From UBA1162 sp049513695 (lineage in GTDB: Bacteria > Chloroflexota > Dehalococcoidia > GIF9 > UBA5629), in assembly GCA_049513695.1 (NCBI GenBank), contig JBEKVW010000052.1, positions 1 through 15,852 of the forward strand: DNA of 15,852 nucleotides. The letters run 5' to 3'. A program made the translations under genes and the position numbers. A model generated the notes under the pieces. The model had not been told where the DNA came from. It did no database searches and was given only the letters and a program-made list of their open reading frames with translations. The stretch's first letter is position 1, and the number at the start of each line of letters is the position of its first letter. Of the stretch, positions 7,712 through 15,260 are shown one piece after another.

Positions 7712-10700
7712 TCAGGACTGGCTAATGTCCAGTTGATCGCTGGTGGTAAAGACCTTATACTGCATGCCCCCATGCCGCTTGGAAAAGTACATGGCAGCGT
7801 CCGATTTGCGCATCAGGGTATCCATGTCTTCGCCATTGTCGGGATAAATGGCGATGCCTATGCTGGTCGATATATGCAACTGGTGGCCATTAATCTGTAT
7901 CGGCTCTTTGCAGGAATCGATGATTTTCTGTGCTATGAGGATGGCGTCCTCGGGATAATGGATCTCCTGGAGCAAAAGCAGGAACTCATCGCCGCCCAAG
8001 CGTGCAACGGTGTCGCTGGAGCGGAGTATATTGGATAACCTGGCTCCTGCAGCCTTGAGTAATTGATCCCCTACCGCGTGCCCCATTGTATCGTTGACCT
8101 CCTTGAAGTGGTCGAGGTCCAGCGACATAATCCCCAGCTTATAGTTGTTGCGGTTGGCCTGTGCCAGCGCCACCTGAAATCGGTCGTTAAGTAGGATCCT
8201 GTTGGGCAACCCGGTCAGGAAATCGTGGGTTGCCATATCGGCCAGCTTTTGCTCCAGCAGTTTACGCTCCGTGACATCCCTGCTGACACAGCGGAAACCC
8301 ACGATTGCACCCTGTTTATCTTTCGAAACCGATATGGCTGCCTCGACGTAGCCGACGGTTCCATCCTTTTTTACCATGCGGTGCGAGTAGCCTTTGTTGG
8401 GTTCACCGGACCTGTACACATTGTTGAAGGCTGTAAACACCGGGTTGATATCCTCCTCGTAGGTAACCTGCCGGAAATTCATCTGGGTGAGCTCTTCTCC
8501 ACTGTAGCCGGTATGGCGGGAGGTCGCTTCATTGACGAACGTAAAATTGCCCGAAAGGTCCACTTCGTAATAGGCGTCCTCCATCTCCTCGAGTATGCTC
8601 CGGTACTTTTCCTCGGAAAGGCTAAGCGCCGCTTCCAACCTCTTACGCTCGGTCACATCGCGAACGACCGACCTGAAGCCGATTATCTCGCCGCGCTCAT
8701 TTTTGCGCACATCGACAGAGCTCTCAACCTGAATTGACTCACCGTCTTTTATTGTGATCTCATGAGCAAAGGCGTTGATCGGTATCCCGCTTTTATAAAC
8801 CTTGTTATAGGTCTTGAAAACCCGTTCAATCTCATCCGGCGGTGCAAGCACACGGTAATTTGTCCCGATCAATTGTTCCTTGGGGACACCCAGGATGGTG
8901 GCCGCCGCAGTATTGGCAAAAGTATAGTTACCTTTAAGGTCTACCTCGTAGTAGCCATCCTGCATTTGCTCGAGCATGGTGCGGTATTTTTCCTCGGAGC
9001 GCTGCACCTCCTGCTCCAGCCGGGTGCGTTCAGTGACGTCACGGGAGAAACAGCTGAATCCTCTGGCCTTTCCGTCTTTGTCCTTAAGCAAACGTACCGA
9101 TGTTTCGATATATTTTTCGGTGCCGTCCCTGGCAATAAACCTGTAGGAAAAGCCTCTGTTGGTCTGCCCCGTTCTGAAAACCTCGTTGAATTTTTTATAG
9201 ATAGAATCCTGCAGTGCCGGATCGACGATCCGGCGGAAATTGCTCTTCAGGAGCTCTTCCTCCGAGTATCCGCCGAACTCGCAGTAGGCCTTATTAACGT
9301 AGACATAGCTTCCCTTGAGATCCACCTCATAGTACATGTCGGGCATTTGCTCCAGGACATTCCTGTATCTTTCCTCCGAGCGTTTGAGCTCATCTTCCAG
9401 CTTTTTGCGTTCGGAAATGTCGCGCCCCAGGCAGGAGAACCCGATGGGGTGGCCCTGTTTATCCTGTAACAGGCCAATGGACGATTCCGCAAATCCTATC
9501 GTGCGGTCCTTGCGTATAATCCTGTGGTAGAAACCTGTATTCGGCTCGCCGGTCTCATAGACCCTGTGGAAAGCGCTGAAAACCGTGTCGATCTCATCCT
9601 CCGGCATGATAACCCGGTAATTTTTACCGTCGAGCTCGCCCTTCTCATAACCCAGGTGCTGGCAGGTGGCCGCATTCAAGTAGGTAAAATTGCCGGCCAG
9701 ATCGACCTCGTAATAGGAGTCCAGCATGCGATCCAGCATGCTCCTGTACCGCTCTTCCGATACAGCCAGGGCCTCTTCAAGCGCCTTGCGCTGGGTTATG
9801 TCGCGGCCTACGCAAAGAAAGCCAGCAGGTTCATCAACCGGGCCTTTGAGCAAGGATATAGATGATTCCATATAAAAGACTTCGCGGTTTTTACGGGTTA
9901 CCTGACTGACAGAATTGGTTTTGGGTTCGCCTGTCCGCAGGACCTCCGCGAATTCCTTCTTGCGGGCCTTGCGGATTTCTTCAGGAATAAGCACATCGCC
10001 GTTTTTACCTATAAGCTCGTCACGGGTGTAGCCTGTGTCACGACACACTCCATCGTTTATAAAAATAAAGTTGCCATCCAGGTCGAGGCCATAGCAGCTA
10101 TCGTGCATCTGCTGGAGAATGGTCCGGTAGCGCTCCTCGGAGGCGGCCAGTGCATCCTCTAGCATTTTGCGCTCGGTGATATTGCGCGCTACGCAAAGGA
10201 AGCCATAGGGTTGACCGCTCTGATTTTTCATAAGGGAAACGGACTGCTCGACCCATCCCACGACTCCGTCCTTACGTCTTACCCTGTGCACGAGGCCGAT
10301 ACAGGGCTTGCCTGTCTGGAAGACCTCCACAAATTTCTGGCGTGCCATCTCATTGTCTTCTTCCGGGACGACCATAGTGGTTTTTTGCCCTAATAATTCA
10401 TCCGGCGAATATTGCATGCCGCGGCACATGGCATCATTAACAAAGATGTAGTTGCCTTGCAGGTCGACTTCGTAGCAGCCGTCCTGCATCTGTTCCAGTA
10501 TGGCGCGGTGCCATTCTTCGGATTTAGCCAGATCTTCCTCGAGCACCTTGCGCTGGTTGATGTCCATGAAGCTGCCCATAGCCGCCCGATGGCCCATATA
10601 TTCCATGGAGGTGATACGTTCAATCACCCAAACTACGTCGCCGTTCTTTTTTAGGAACCTGTACTCGTAGGTGTTAGCTTTGCTTTTTTTCTTCAGTATC

Positions 10701-10957
10701 TTGGTAACCTTTTTTCTGACCATGGCCCTATCATCGGGGTGGACCAGATTGAGGGAAGGGGTGCCTACCAGCTCCCGCATCTTGAAGCCGGAAAGCTCTT
10801 CAAAAAATGGGTTGACATAAATGAATTTTTTGTCTTGAACTATATAGATGCCGGCGCCCGTGCTATTGAGAAGCACTTCTAGGAGTGACGCCAGCCCGGA
10901 AAGATCGGACTGATAGTTCTTTAATTCTTCCCCCATTGGGTCCGGTTGTATGGTCAT
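7712..10957 (-). CDS. Multi-PAS (7x) diguanylate cyclase, GGDEF protein
   Basis: A 1081-residue cytosolic signalling protein with no signal peptide or membrane segment. A divergent PAS domain covers about residues 22-145. Six further PAS/PAC units follow, each beginning SEE(W/R/K)(H/Y)R at residues 146, 273, 400, 527, 654 and 781, exactly 127 residues apart, each with a (C/Y)Y-x-V/L-DL core and most ending near R(N/D)(I/V)(T/S)-(E/Q)-R. The GGDEF domain spans about 908-1070: DFLTGLPNR at 912-920, LDLDHFKEVND at 946-956, intact active site GGDEF at 988-992, and an I-site RSSD (979-982) five residues before it. It should make c-di-GMP from two GTP and be product-inhibited. No EAL domain is present. 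ATG 10957 has AAGG about 10 nt upstream. The gene converges on the Mg2+ ATPase with an 18-bp gap. The input ligand is unknown; no haem, flavin or other cofactor motif is evident to me. Confidence 0.92.
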   Translation of the reverse strand: MTIQPDPMGEELKNYQSDLSGLASLLEVLLNSTGAGIYIVQDKKFIYVNPFFEELSGFKMRELVGTPSLNLVHPDDRAMVRKKVTKILKKKSKANTYEYRFLKKNGDVVWVIERITSMEYMGHRAAMGSFMDINQRKVLEEDLAKSEEWHRAILEQMQDGCYEVDLQGNYIFVNDAMCRGMQYSPDELLGQKTTMVVPEEDNEMARQKFVEVFQTGKPCIGLVHRVRRKDGVVGWVEQSVSLMKNQSGQPYGFLCVARNITERKMLEDALAASEERYRTILQQMHDSCYGLDLDGNFIFINDGVCRDTGYTRDELIGKNGDVLIPEEIRKARKKEFAEVLRTGEPKTNSVSQVTRKNREVFYMESSISLLKGPVDEPAGFLCVGRDITQRKALEEALAVSEERYRSMLDRMLDSYYEVDLAGNFTYLNAATCQHLGYEKGELDGKNYRVIMPEDEIDTVFSAFHRVYETGEPNTGFYHRIIRKDRTIGFAESSIGLLQDKQGHPIGFSCLGRDISERKKLEDELKRSEERYRNVLEQMPDMYYEVDLKGSYVYVNKAYCEFGGYSEEELLKSNFRRIVDPALQDSIYKKFNEVFRTGQTNRGFSYRFIARDGTEKYIETSVRLLKDKDGKARGFSCFSRDVTERTRLEQEVQRSEEKYRTMLEQMQDGYYEVDLKGNYTFANTAAATILGVPKEQLIGTNYRVLAPPDEIERVFKTYNKVYKSGIPINAFAHEITIKDGESIQVESSVDVRKNERGEIIGFRSVVRDVTERKRLEAALSLSEEKYRSILEEMEDAYYEVDLSGNFTFVNEATSRHTGYSGEELTQMNFRQVTYEEDINPVFTAFNNVYRSGEPNKGYSHRMVKKDGTVGYVEAAISVSKDKQGAIVGFRCVSRDVTERKLLEQKLADMATHDFLTGLPNRILLNDRFQVALAQANRNNYKLGIMSLDLDHFKEVNDTMGHAVGDQLLKAAGARLSNILRSSDTVARLGGDEFLLLLQEIHYPEDAILIAQKIIDSCKEPIQINGHQLHISTSIGIAIYPDNGEDMDTLMRKSDAAMYFSKRHGGMQYKVFTTSDQLDISQS
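8237..10522 (-). repeat. Six tandem 381-bp (127-codon) PAS/PAC repeat units
   Basis: Six units inside the GGDEF protein gene start at 10522, 10141, 9760, 9379, 9998-equivalent 8998 and 8617 (minus strand), with an identical 381-bp period and no net indel. They are clearly diverged in sequence but keep the same register. Neighbouring units look most alike at their PAC ends: GFLCV in units 1 and 2, GFSC in units 3 and 4, GFR in units 5 and 6. This suggests stepwise tandem duplication. Confidence 0.85.
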
Positions 10958-11068
10958 GCCTTAATTACCTTGACTATCCCCCGAGTCTAAAAACGGTTGA
11001 ATATCCAAAACTGCCTATGTACTGAGCGGTCGATTGATTACCTCGTCAATACTATCATAATCCGTAAA

Positions 11069-11077
11069 ATTATACCA
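11069..11077 (-). promoter_or_regulatory. Candidate extended -10 promoter for the PAS-GGDEF gene
   Basis: On the minus strand this reads TGGTATAAT, a perfect TATAAT preceded by TGn. The predicted start near 11062 leaves a leader of about 105 nt before ATG 10957. No convincing -35 lies at 17 nt. The spaced repeat at 11078-11114 occupies the -35 region, so a protein bound there could control this promoter. Confidence 0.4.
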
Positions 11078-11114
11078 TGGCCGTCAAGCTAACTAATCAT
11101 AGCCGTCAGGCTAA
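11078..11114. promoter_or_regulatory. Two-copy 15-bp direct repeat, candidate operator in a divergent intergenic region
   Basis: TGGCCGTCAAGCTAA (11078-11092) and TAGCCGTCAGGCTAA (11100-11114) match at 13 of 15 positions and are 22 bp apart, about two helical turns. The second copy is also a perfect inverted repeat, TAGCC-GTCA-GGCTA. It lies between the divergent PAS-GGDEF and DUF4239 genes. No specific regulator is recognised, and two copies alone could be chance. Confidence 0.35.
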
Positions 11115-11170
11115 ATGATAAAAATGCTGGAACCTATATTCTGTTGATAGTAGTCTGTTGAATTTAACTA

Positions 11171-11176
11171 TATAAT
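11171..11176 (+). promoter_or_regulatory. Candidate -10 box for the DUF4239 gene
   Basis: A perfect TATAAT lies 83 bp before the preferred start at 11260. The nearest -35-like hexamer, TTGATA at 11144-11149, is 21 bp away, which is longer than optimal. The rest of 11115-11245 is AT-rich and holds no other feature I can support. Confidence 0.25.
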
Positions 11177-11259
11177 TACTATGGATTGCCCCGGCTTTTT
11201 ATGAAAAAAGAGCGTCACATCAACCCTGGAGACTGATAGCGATTGAGCGAGAGGTGATT

Positions 11260-12048
11260 ATGCCGTTTCAACAATGGGTTTTGATCTATGTGCCGACCTG
11301 GATAATCGGGACCGTCATGGTCGCTATTGCAATCGGGATATCGGTGGGTGGCGTACTGCTGGTTCGTCACTTCGTCAAAGTCAACACCCTTAAAAGCCAC
11401 CATGATATCGCCGGGCCGATCTTTGCCACCATCGGCGTGGTGTATGCCGTTATGCTCTCATATGTTCTGATCATAGTGTGGCAAAATTTCGATAAGACCA
11501 ATAACGATGTAGCTCAGGAAGCAAACCTGTATGCAGATATCTACCGCGACAGCAACGGCCTGTCCGAGCCTTTCAGGAGCGAGTTTATAGCCGCCAATTC
11601 TAAATATATAGATGCGGTCATTAACGATGAATGGAAATTAATGGCTCTCGGGCAGCGCAGCCTAGAAGTGCAGAAGTACTCCGACGAGGTCTGGAAGCTG
11701 GCCGGCAGCTTTGAACCTAAAAGCGAGGGGGAGAAGATATTTTTTTCAGAGATGTTATACAGGATGAACGATGCGGGTGAATTGAGGAGGCAACGCCTGC
11801 TGGATGCCCAGACCGGCATACATCCCATGCTCTGGTTTATTTTGCTGTTCGGAGGCATTATAACGGTTATCTTCGCTTTCTTCTTTGGCTCCGAGAACCT
11901 GGTGGCCCAGCTCATTATGACTACACTGCTGGCGGTATTAATCGTGCTGATCTTGTTCACTATCCTGATCATGGACTTCCCCTTCAGCGGAGATATGGCT
12001 GTTTCTCCCTATGCCTTTAAACAGGTGCTGTTGTATCTGAAATACTAG
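11260..12048 (+). CDS. DUF4239 (bestrophin-like) membrane protein
   Basis: 262 residues with four hydrophobic segments, near 10-34, 53-74, 188-209 and 214-237, and a soluble helical loop of about 110 residues between the second and third. The pattern HDIAGPIFATIGVVYAVMLS (48-67), EAN-x5-YRDS in the loop (87-98) and the DFPFSG motif after the last segment (239-244) match the DUF4239 family. That family is sometimes called bestrophin-like and suggested to form channels, but its function is not established. ATG 11260 is preferred because GAGAGGTGA lies just upstream at SD distance; an in-frame GTG at 11254 would add two residues but lacks an SD. The gene appears to be a single transcription unit, with a 137-bp gap to the next operon, which has its own candidate promoter. 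Confidence 0.8.
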   Translation: MPFQQWVLIYVPTWIIGTVMVAIAIGISVGGVLLVRHFVKVNTLKSHHDIAGPIFATIGVVYAVMLSYVLIIVWQNFDKTNNDVAQEANLYADIYRDSNGLSEPFRSEFIAANSKYIDAVINDEWKLMALGQRSLEVQKYSDEVWKLAGSFEPKSEGEKIFFSEMLYRMNDAGELRRQRLLDAQTGIHPMLWFILLFGGIITVIFAFFFGSENLVAQLIMTTLLAVLIVLILFTILIMDFPFSGDMAVSPYAFKQVLLYLKY

Positions 12049-12101
12049 GTTCCTATGGTTGCCGGCATGGGAACCGGTATAGCATAGCAGGCAGCGGCCA
12101 T

Positions 12102-12130
12102 TTGCTATCTGCTGTGACAACGCCTAAAAT
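12102..12130 (+). promoter_or_regulatory. Candidate sigma70-type promoter of the 2-oxoacid:ferredoxin oxidoreductase operon
   Basis: TTGCTA (12102-12107) and TAAAAT (12125-12130) are separated by an optimal 17 bp; they match the consensus hexamers at 4 of 6 and 5 of 6 positions. A start near 12137 would leave a leader of about 50 nt containing the hairpin at 12143-12167. The position between the DUF4239 stop and the ferredoxin start is right for an operon promoter. Confidence 0.5.
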
Positions 12131-12142
12131 ATTTGATTGTGC

Positions 12143-12167
12143 GGCCGGGTGGTAAGAGAACCCGGTC
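12143..12167 (+). other. Leader hairpin (inverted repeat) before the oxidoreductase operon
   Basis: CCGGGT (12145-12150) and ACCCGG (12160-12165) form a perfect 6-bp stem with a 9-nt loop, extendable to 8 bp with one G-U pair. It is not followed by a T-run, so it is not a typical terminator. It ends 18 nt before the ferredoxin GTG start and could act in RNA stability, translation or as a protein-binding site. Confidence 0.3.
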
Positions 12168-12185
12168 CGTAGCTTATTAATAATC

Positions 12186-12425
12186 GTGTCAGATAAACAG
12201 AGTACTGCTAAAACCGTCAGGGGAGCTATAGTCATATCCCGTGAGCTGTGTAAGGGATGCGAGCTCTGCATAAGCTTCTGCCCCAAAAAGGCCATATCTC
12301 AGTCCGATAAATTGAACGCCGCCGGTTACCTCAGCGCGGTTTTCTCCGATAATGGCCAATGCACCGGCTGCGCTATATGCGCTATCGTTTGCCCCGAGGT
12401 GGCAATCGAGGTATACCGTGAGTAA
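12186..12425 (+). CDS. 2x[4Fe-4S] ferredoxin subunit (delta) of 2-oxoacid:ferredoxin oxidoreductase
   Basis: A 79-residue dicluster ferredoxin with two complete CxxCxxCxxxCP motifs, CKGCELCISFCP (22-33) and CTGCAICAIVCP (59-70), giving eight cysteines for two [4Fe-4S] clusters. It is the KorD/VorD-type subunit that relays electrons from the TPP-bearing core to external ferredoxin. GTG 12186 is the only start in frame after the stop at 12153-12155; there is no clear SD. The gene overlaps the following alpha subunit by 8 bp, so translation is likely coupled. Confidence 0.9.
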   Translation: MSDKQSTAKTVRGAIVISRELCKGCELCISFCPKKAISQSDKLNAAGYLSAVFSDNGQCTGCAICAIVCPEVAIEVYRE

Positions 12426-13485
12426 AGTGCTCATGGACGGCAACAGCGCCATCGGCGAAGCCGCCATCCGTGCAGGCTGCAGGTGTTATTTCGGCTATCC
12501 CATAACGCCCCAAAACGAGTTGACCGAATATATGGCCCTGCACCTGAGCCGCAAAAAGGGCTGCTCCTTTGTGCAGGCTGAGAGCGAGATTGCTGCCATC
12601 AATATGGTCTATGGCGCCAGCCTGGTAGGGGCCAGGGCTATGACTTCGTCGTCCAGCCCTGGCATCAGCCTCAAACAGGAGGGCATATCTTATCTGGCCG
12701 CCTGCGAACTGCCTGCCGTTATCGTCAATATGCAGCGTGGAGGTCCCGGGCTGGGGAGTATCGCCGCTGCACAGTCGGACTATTTCCAGGCTACCAGAGG
12801 AGGCGGACATGGCGACTACCGCACCATCGTTTTGGGGCCGTCATCTGTTCAGGAACTGGCCGACCTGACTATGCGGGCCTTCGAGCTTGCCGACAAATAT
12901 AAAATCCCGGTCATCATACTAGGTGACGGCGTGCTTGGTCAGATGATGGAGCCGGTTGAATTTAAGAAGGAAGCTCCGGCCGAGCTTCCCATCAGGGATA
13001 ATTCGCTGCGCGGCGCCAGGGGTAGGCCCAGCAAGATAGTCAAAACGTTTACCTCCAACCCGTCGGAGCTGGAGGAAATCAACTGGAGCCTGTTCAGGCG
13101 TTACTCCCTGATAAAGAAACAGGAAACAACCTGCGAAACTTACATGGTGGATGATGCCAGGCTGGTGGTGATCGCCTTCGGCATCGCTGCCAGGATCGCC
13201 AAAGGCGCCATCAGGACGGCGCGTGCCGAAGGATTAAAGATCGGTTTGCTAAGGCCTGTCACGCTGTGGCCGTTCCCGGAAGAGCAGGTTAAAGAGCTGG
13301 CTAAAACCACCGGGCAATTCCTGGTCTTCGAGATGAACATGGGGCAGATGATAGAGGATGTGCAACTTGCGCTGGCCGGCCAGGGCGAGGTTGCTTTCTA
13401 CGGGAGGCCGGGTGGAGTTATACCGGCGCCCAGCGAAGTGGCGCGGGTGATTTCCAGGCTGTACTACCAGAAGGGATTGAAATAG
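12418..13485 (+). CDS. vorB: 2-oxoacid:ferredoxin oxidoreductase alpha subunit (VorB/KorA type)
   Basis: 355 residues of the pyruvate/2-oxoacid flavodoxin-oxidoreductase family. The N-terminal GNSAIGEAAIRAGCRCYFGY followed by PITPQNEL, then VQAESEIAAINMVYGASLVG, TSSSSPGISLKQEG, the MQRGGPGLGS segment and GGGHGDYR are the pyrimidine-domain signatures; a transketolase C-terminal-like domain follows. Sequence style is closest, from memory, to proteins annotated as 3-methyl-2-oxobutanoate dehydrogenase VorB, which decarboxylate branched-chain 2-oxoacids to acyl-CoA, but 2-oxoglutarate cannot be excluded. GTG 12418 is chosen because GAGGT (12407-12411) lies at SD spacing and the homologous N-terminus begins there; an ATG at 12352 would add 22 residues read from the ferredoxin gene. 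It overlaps the ferredoxin by 8 bp and the beta subunit by 1 bp. Confidence 0.88.
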   Translation: MSKVLMDGNSAIGEAAIRAGCRCYFGYPITPQNELTEYMALHLSRKKGCSFVQAESEIAAINMVYGASLVGARAMTSSSSPGISLKQEGISYLAACELPAVIVNMQRGGPGLGSIAAAQSDYFQATRGGGHGDYRTIVLGPSSVQELADLTMRAFELADKYKIPVIILGDGVLGQMMEPVEFKKEAPAELPIRDNSLRGARGRPSKIVKTFTSNPSELEEINWSLFRRYSLIKKQETTCETYMVDDARLVVIAFGIAARIAKGAIRTARAEGLKIGLLRPVTLWPFPEEQVKELAKTTGQFLVFEMNMGQMIEDVQLALAGQGEVAFYGRPGGVIPAPSEVARVISRLYYQKGLK

Positions 13486-14240
13486 TGAAACTGATTTACT
13501 CACGGCCCAAATCCTTGAAAAAGGCTGTATTTCATTACTGCCCCGGCTGCGGGCATTCGGTGGCACATAGGCTGATTTGCGAAGTTATTGATGAGATGGG
13601 GTTGCAGGAAAGGATCCTGGGGATTCCACCCCCCGGCTGCTCGGTCTTTGCCTACAACTATTTTGATGTGGATATGGCGGAATCGGCGCACGGCAGGGGG
13701 GCGGCAGTGGCGACCGGCATCAAACGGGCCTACCCGGAGATAGTAGTCTTCACTTATCAGGGAGATGGCGACCTGGCCGGGATTGGGACGGCAGAAACCA
13801 TCCATGCTGCCAACCGCGGTGAGAATATCACGACTATATTTATCAACAACGCAGTATATGGTATGACCGGCGGGCAAATGGCGCCGACCACACTGCGCGG
13901 TATGAAAACTACGACCACCCCCTACGGTCGTGATCATATACTGGAAGGGCATCCCATCAAGATGAGCGAGATACTGGCTCTGCTGGAAGGTGTGGCTTAT
14001 ATTGAACGCGTGGCAGTTAATTCGCCTTCTAATATCAGGAAAACCAAAAAAGCCATTGCCAAGGCTTTTCAAATGCAGTTGGAAAAGCGTGGATTTTCCA
14101 TGGTGGAGATACTTTCACCCTGCCCGACCAACTGGAAAATGAGCTCCGTGCAGGCCTGGAAATGGGTGGATGAGGAAATGGCCAGGGTTTTCCCGCTGGG
14201 AGTCTATAAGGATGTGACGGAGAAAAAGGATGCTGATTAA
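13485..14240 (+). CDS. 2-oxoacid:ferredoxin oxidoreductase beta subunit, TPP-binding
   Basis: 251 residues. The TPP/Mg2+ motif begins GDGD at 93-96 and closes at NN (121-122). Candidate ligands of the core [4Fe-4S] cluster are Cys19 and Cys22 in HYCPGCGH, Cys52 in PPPGCSVF and Cys213 in SPCPTNW, the arrangement expected for KorB/VorB-partner beta subunits. With the alpha subunit it forms the catalytic core that decarboxylates a 2-oxoacid and transfers the acyl group to CoA. It begins at GTG 13485, sharing one base with the alpha stop codon (TAGTG), with AAGGG (13471-13475) as SD. It overlaps the gamma subunit gene by 11 bp. Confidence 0.9.
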   Translation: MKLIYSRPKSLKKAVFHYCPGCGHSVAHRLICEVIDEMGLQERILGIPPPGCSVFAYNYFDVDMAESAHGRGAAVATGIKRAYPEIVVFTYQGDGDLAGIGTAETIHAANRGENITTIFINNAVYGMTGGQMAPTTLRGMKTTTTPYGRDHILEGHPIKMSEILALLEGVAYIERVAVNSPSNIRKTKKAIAKAFQMQLEKRGFSMVEILSPCPTNWKMSSVQAWKWVDEEMARVFPLGVYKDVTEKKDAD

Positions 14241-14760
14241 GACGCTGATCGCCGGTTTCGGCGGCCAGGGAGTGCTGTCCATGGGGCTGAACCTGGCTGA
14301 GGCGGCCATGCTTGAAGGGAAAAACGTCACCTATCTTCCCGCCTATGGAGCGGAAGTACGCGGAGGCACTGCCAACTGCACGGTGGCCATCTCCGATGAT
14401 GAAATAGCGTCTCCAGTGGCATCATCGCCCGAGTTTGTAGTCGCCATGAACCAGCCGTCGGCTGTTAAATTTCAGCACCATATCCAGTCGGGCGGGCTGT
14501 TCTTCCTGAACTCTTCGCTGGTAGAGGTCGAGATATCCAGGGGGGATATTGAGATCGTGCGTGTGGCGGCCAATAAAATTGCGGAGGAACTGGGCAGCCC
14601 CAAAGCAGCTAATATGGTCATGCTGGGCGCCCTTACCAGGAAAAGCGGGCTGGTGGATTTAGCAAGCGTGATCGAGACACTGAAGCGTATTATGGGCGCT
14701 AAGAAGAAGCTGATAGACGTAAATGAAAAGGCCCTGAAGACAGGGTACGGCTTATTTTGA
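14230..14760 (+). CDS. 2-oxoacid:ferredoxin oxidoreductase gamma subunit
   Basis: 176 residues of the POR/KOR gamma family (about 180 usual). It has the nucleotide/CoA-region glycine motif AGFGGQGV (8-15) and the signature PAYGAEVRGGTANC (37-50). This subunit completes the alpha-beta-gamma-delta complex and contributes to CoA binding. ATG 14230 lies inside the last codons of the beta subunit, with GGAG (14219-14222) as SD. All four subunits are present and intact, so the complex should be functional. Confidence 0.9.
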   Translation: MLIKTLIAGFGGQGVLSMGLNLAEAAMLEGKNVTYLPAYGAEVRGGTANCTVAISDDEIASPVASSPEFVVAMNQPSAVKFQHHIQSGGLFFLNSSLVEVEISRGDIEIVRVAANKIAEELGSPKAANMVMLGALTRKSGLVDLASVIETLKRIMGAKKKLIDVNEKALKTGYGLF

Positions 14761-14781
14761 TTTGTTTTTAAGGGGGTAACC

Positions 14782-15213
14782 ATGTGCGTAAAGCAGGTAT
14801 CCGTAATTCTGGAAAACGTACCTGGTGCGTTCCTGTCGGTTGGCGAGTGCCTGGCGAGGGAAAATATCAATATACGCGCCATTTCGGTGGCCGACACTTC
14901 TCAGACTAGTACAGTCAGGTTCGTGACTGACAACCCCCAGAAAACCTTGAGCGTCCTGAAAAGCAACGGTTATAACACACTGGAAAATGATGTTATCGCC
15001 GTCGAGATCCCTGACCACCCCGGCGCTCTGCGCGCCGTCCTCAAGCCGCTCAAGGAGTTGGACATCAATGTGCTTTACTTCTACACATATCTCGGACGTG
15101 GAGAAAGTGGCCAGCCGATTGTAATCATCGGCGTGGATAGGACGGAAGAGGCGGTTGAGGCTTTGAAAAAGAACTGGGTACATACCTTCGGCAATGAGAT
15201 CTACTCACTGTAG
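14782..15213 (+). CDS. Tandem ACT-domain protein
   Basis: 143 residues made of two ACT domains: about 4-66 (VILENVPGAFLSVGECLARE at 8-27, INIRAIS at 29-35) and about 71-137 (VEIPDHPGALRAVLKPLKEL at 74-93, then DINVLYFY at 94-101). The paired P-G-A segments are the usual ligand-contact loops. No catalytic domain is attached. ACT pairs bind amino acids and regulate enzymes; free-standing two-ACT proteins often occur beside 2-oxoacid oxidoreductase or acyl-CoA ligase genes. It starts 21 bp after the gamma subunit with a strong SD (AAGGGGGT, 14770-14777), so it is very probably the last gene of the operon. A role as a branched-chain or aromatic amino acid sensor for the pathway is inference. Confidence 0.85.
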   Translation: MCVKQVSVILENVPGAFLSVGECLARENINIRAISVADTSQTSTVRFVTDNPQKTLSVLKSNGYNTLENDVIAVEIPDHPGALRAVLKPLKELDINVLYFYTYLGRGESGQPIVIIGVDRTEEAVEALKKNWVHTFGNEIYSL

Positions 15214-15260
15214 AGGAGAGGCCGCTTACAGCAGTAGCTTTAAATCTCGGCTAACTCGTA

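Noticed and set aside
8225..9469. Plus-strand ORFs of 170 and 235 codons antisense to the PAS-GGDEF gene
   Set aside because: They recur with the 381-bp repeat period and are mirror images of the PAS units, so they are shadows of a repeated coding sequence.
8237..10522. CRISPR-like or mobile repeat array
   Set aside because: The periodicity is 381 bp, in frame and protein-level; there are no short identical repeats or spacers.
11201..11236. 11-codon ORF (MKKERHINPGD) before the DUF4239 gene
   Set aside because: There is no SD and no attenuator-like structure beyond a weak CTTTTT/AAAAAG inverted repeat; a chance ORF is likely.
12084..12108. ATAGCA/TGCTAT inverted repeat after the DUF4239 gene as terminator
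   Set aside because: The stem is short and AT-rich with a 13-nt loop and no T-run, and it overlaps the likely -35 of the next operon.
12352..12417. Upstream ATG giving the oxidoreductase alpha subunit 22 extra residues
   Set aside because: The extension is read from the ferredoxin gene in another frame and has no homologue-like sequence; GTG 12418 has a good SD and the expected N-terminus.
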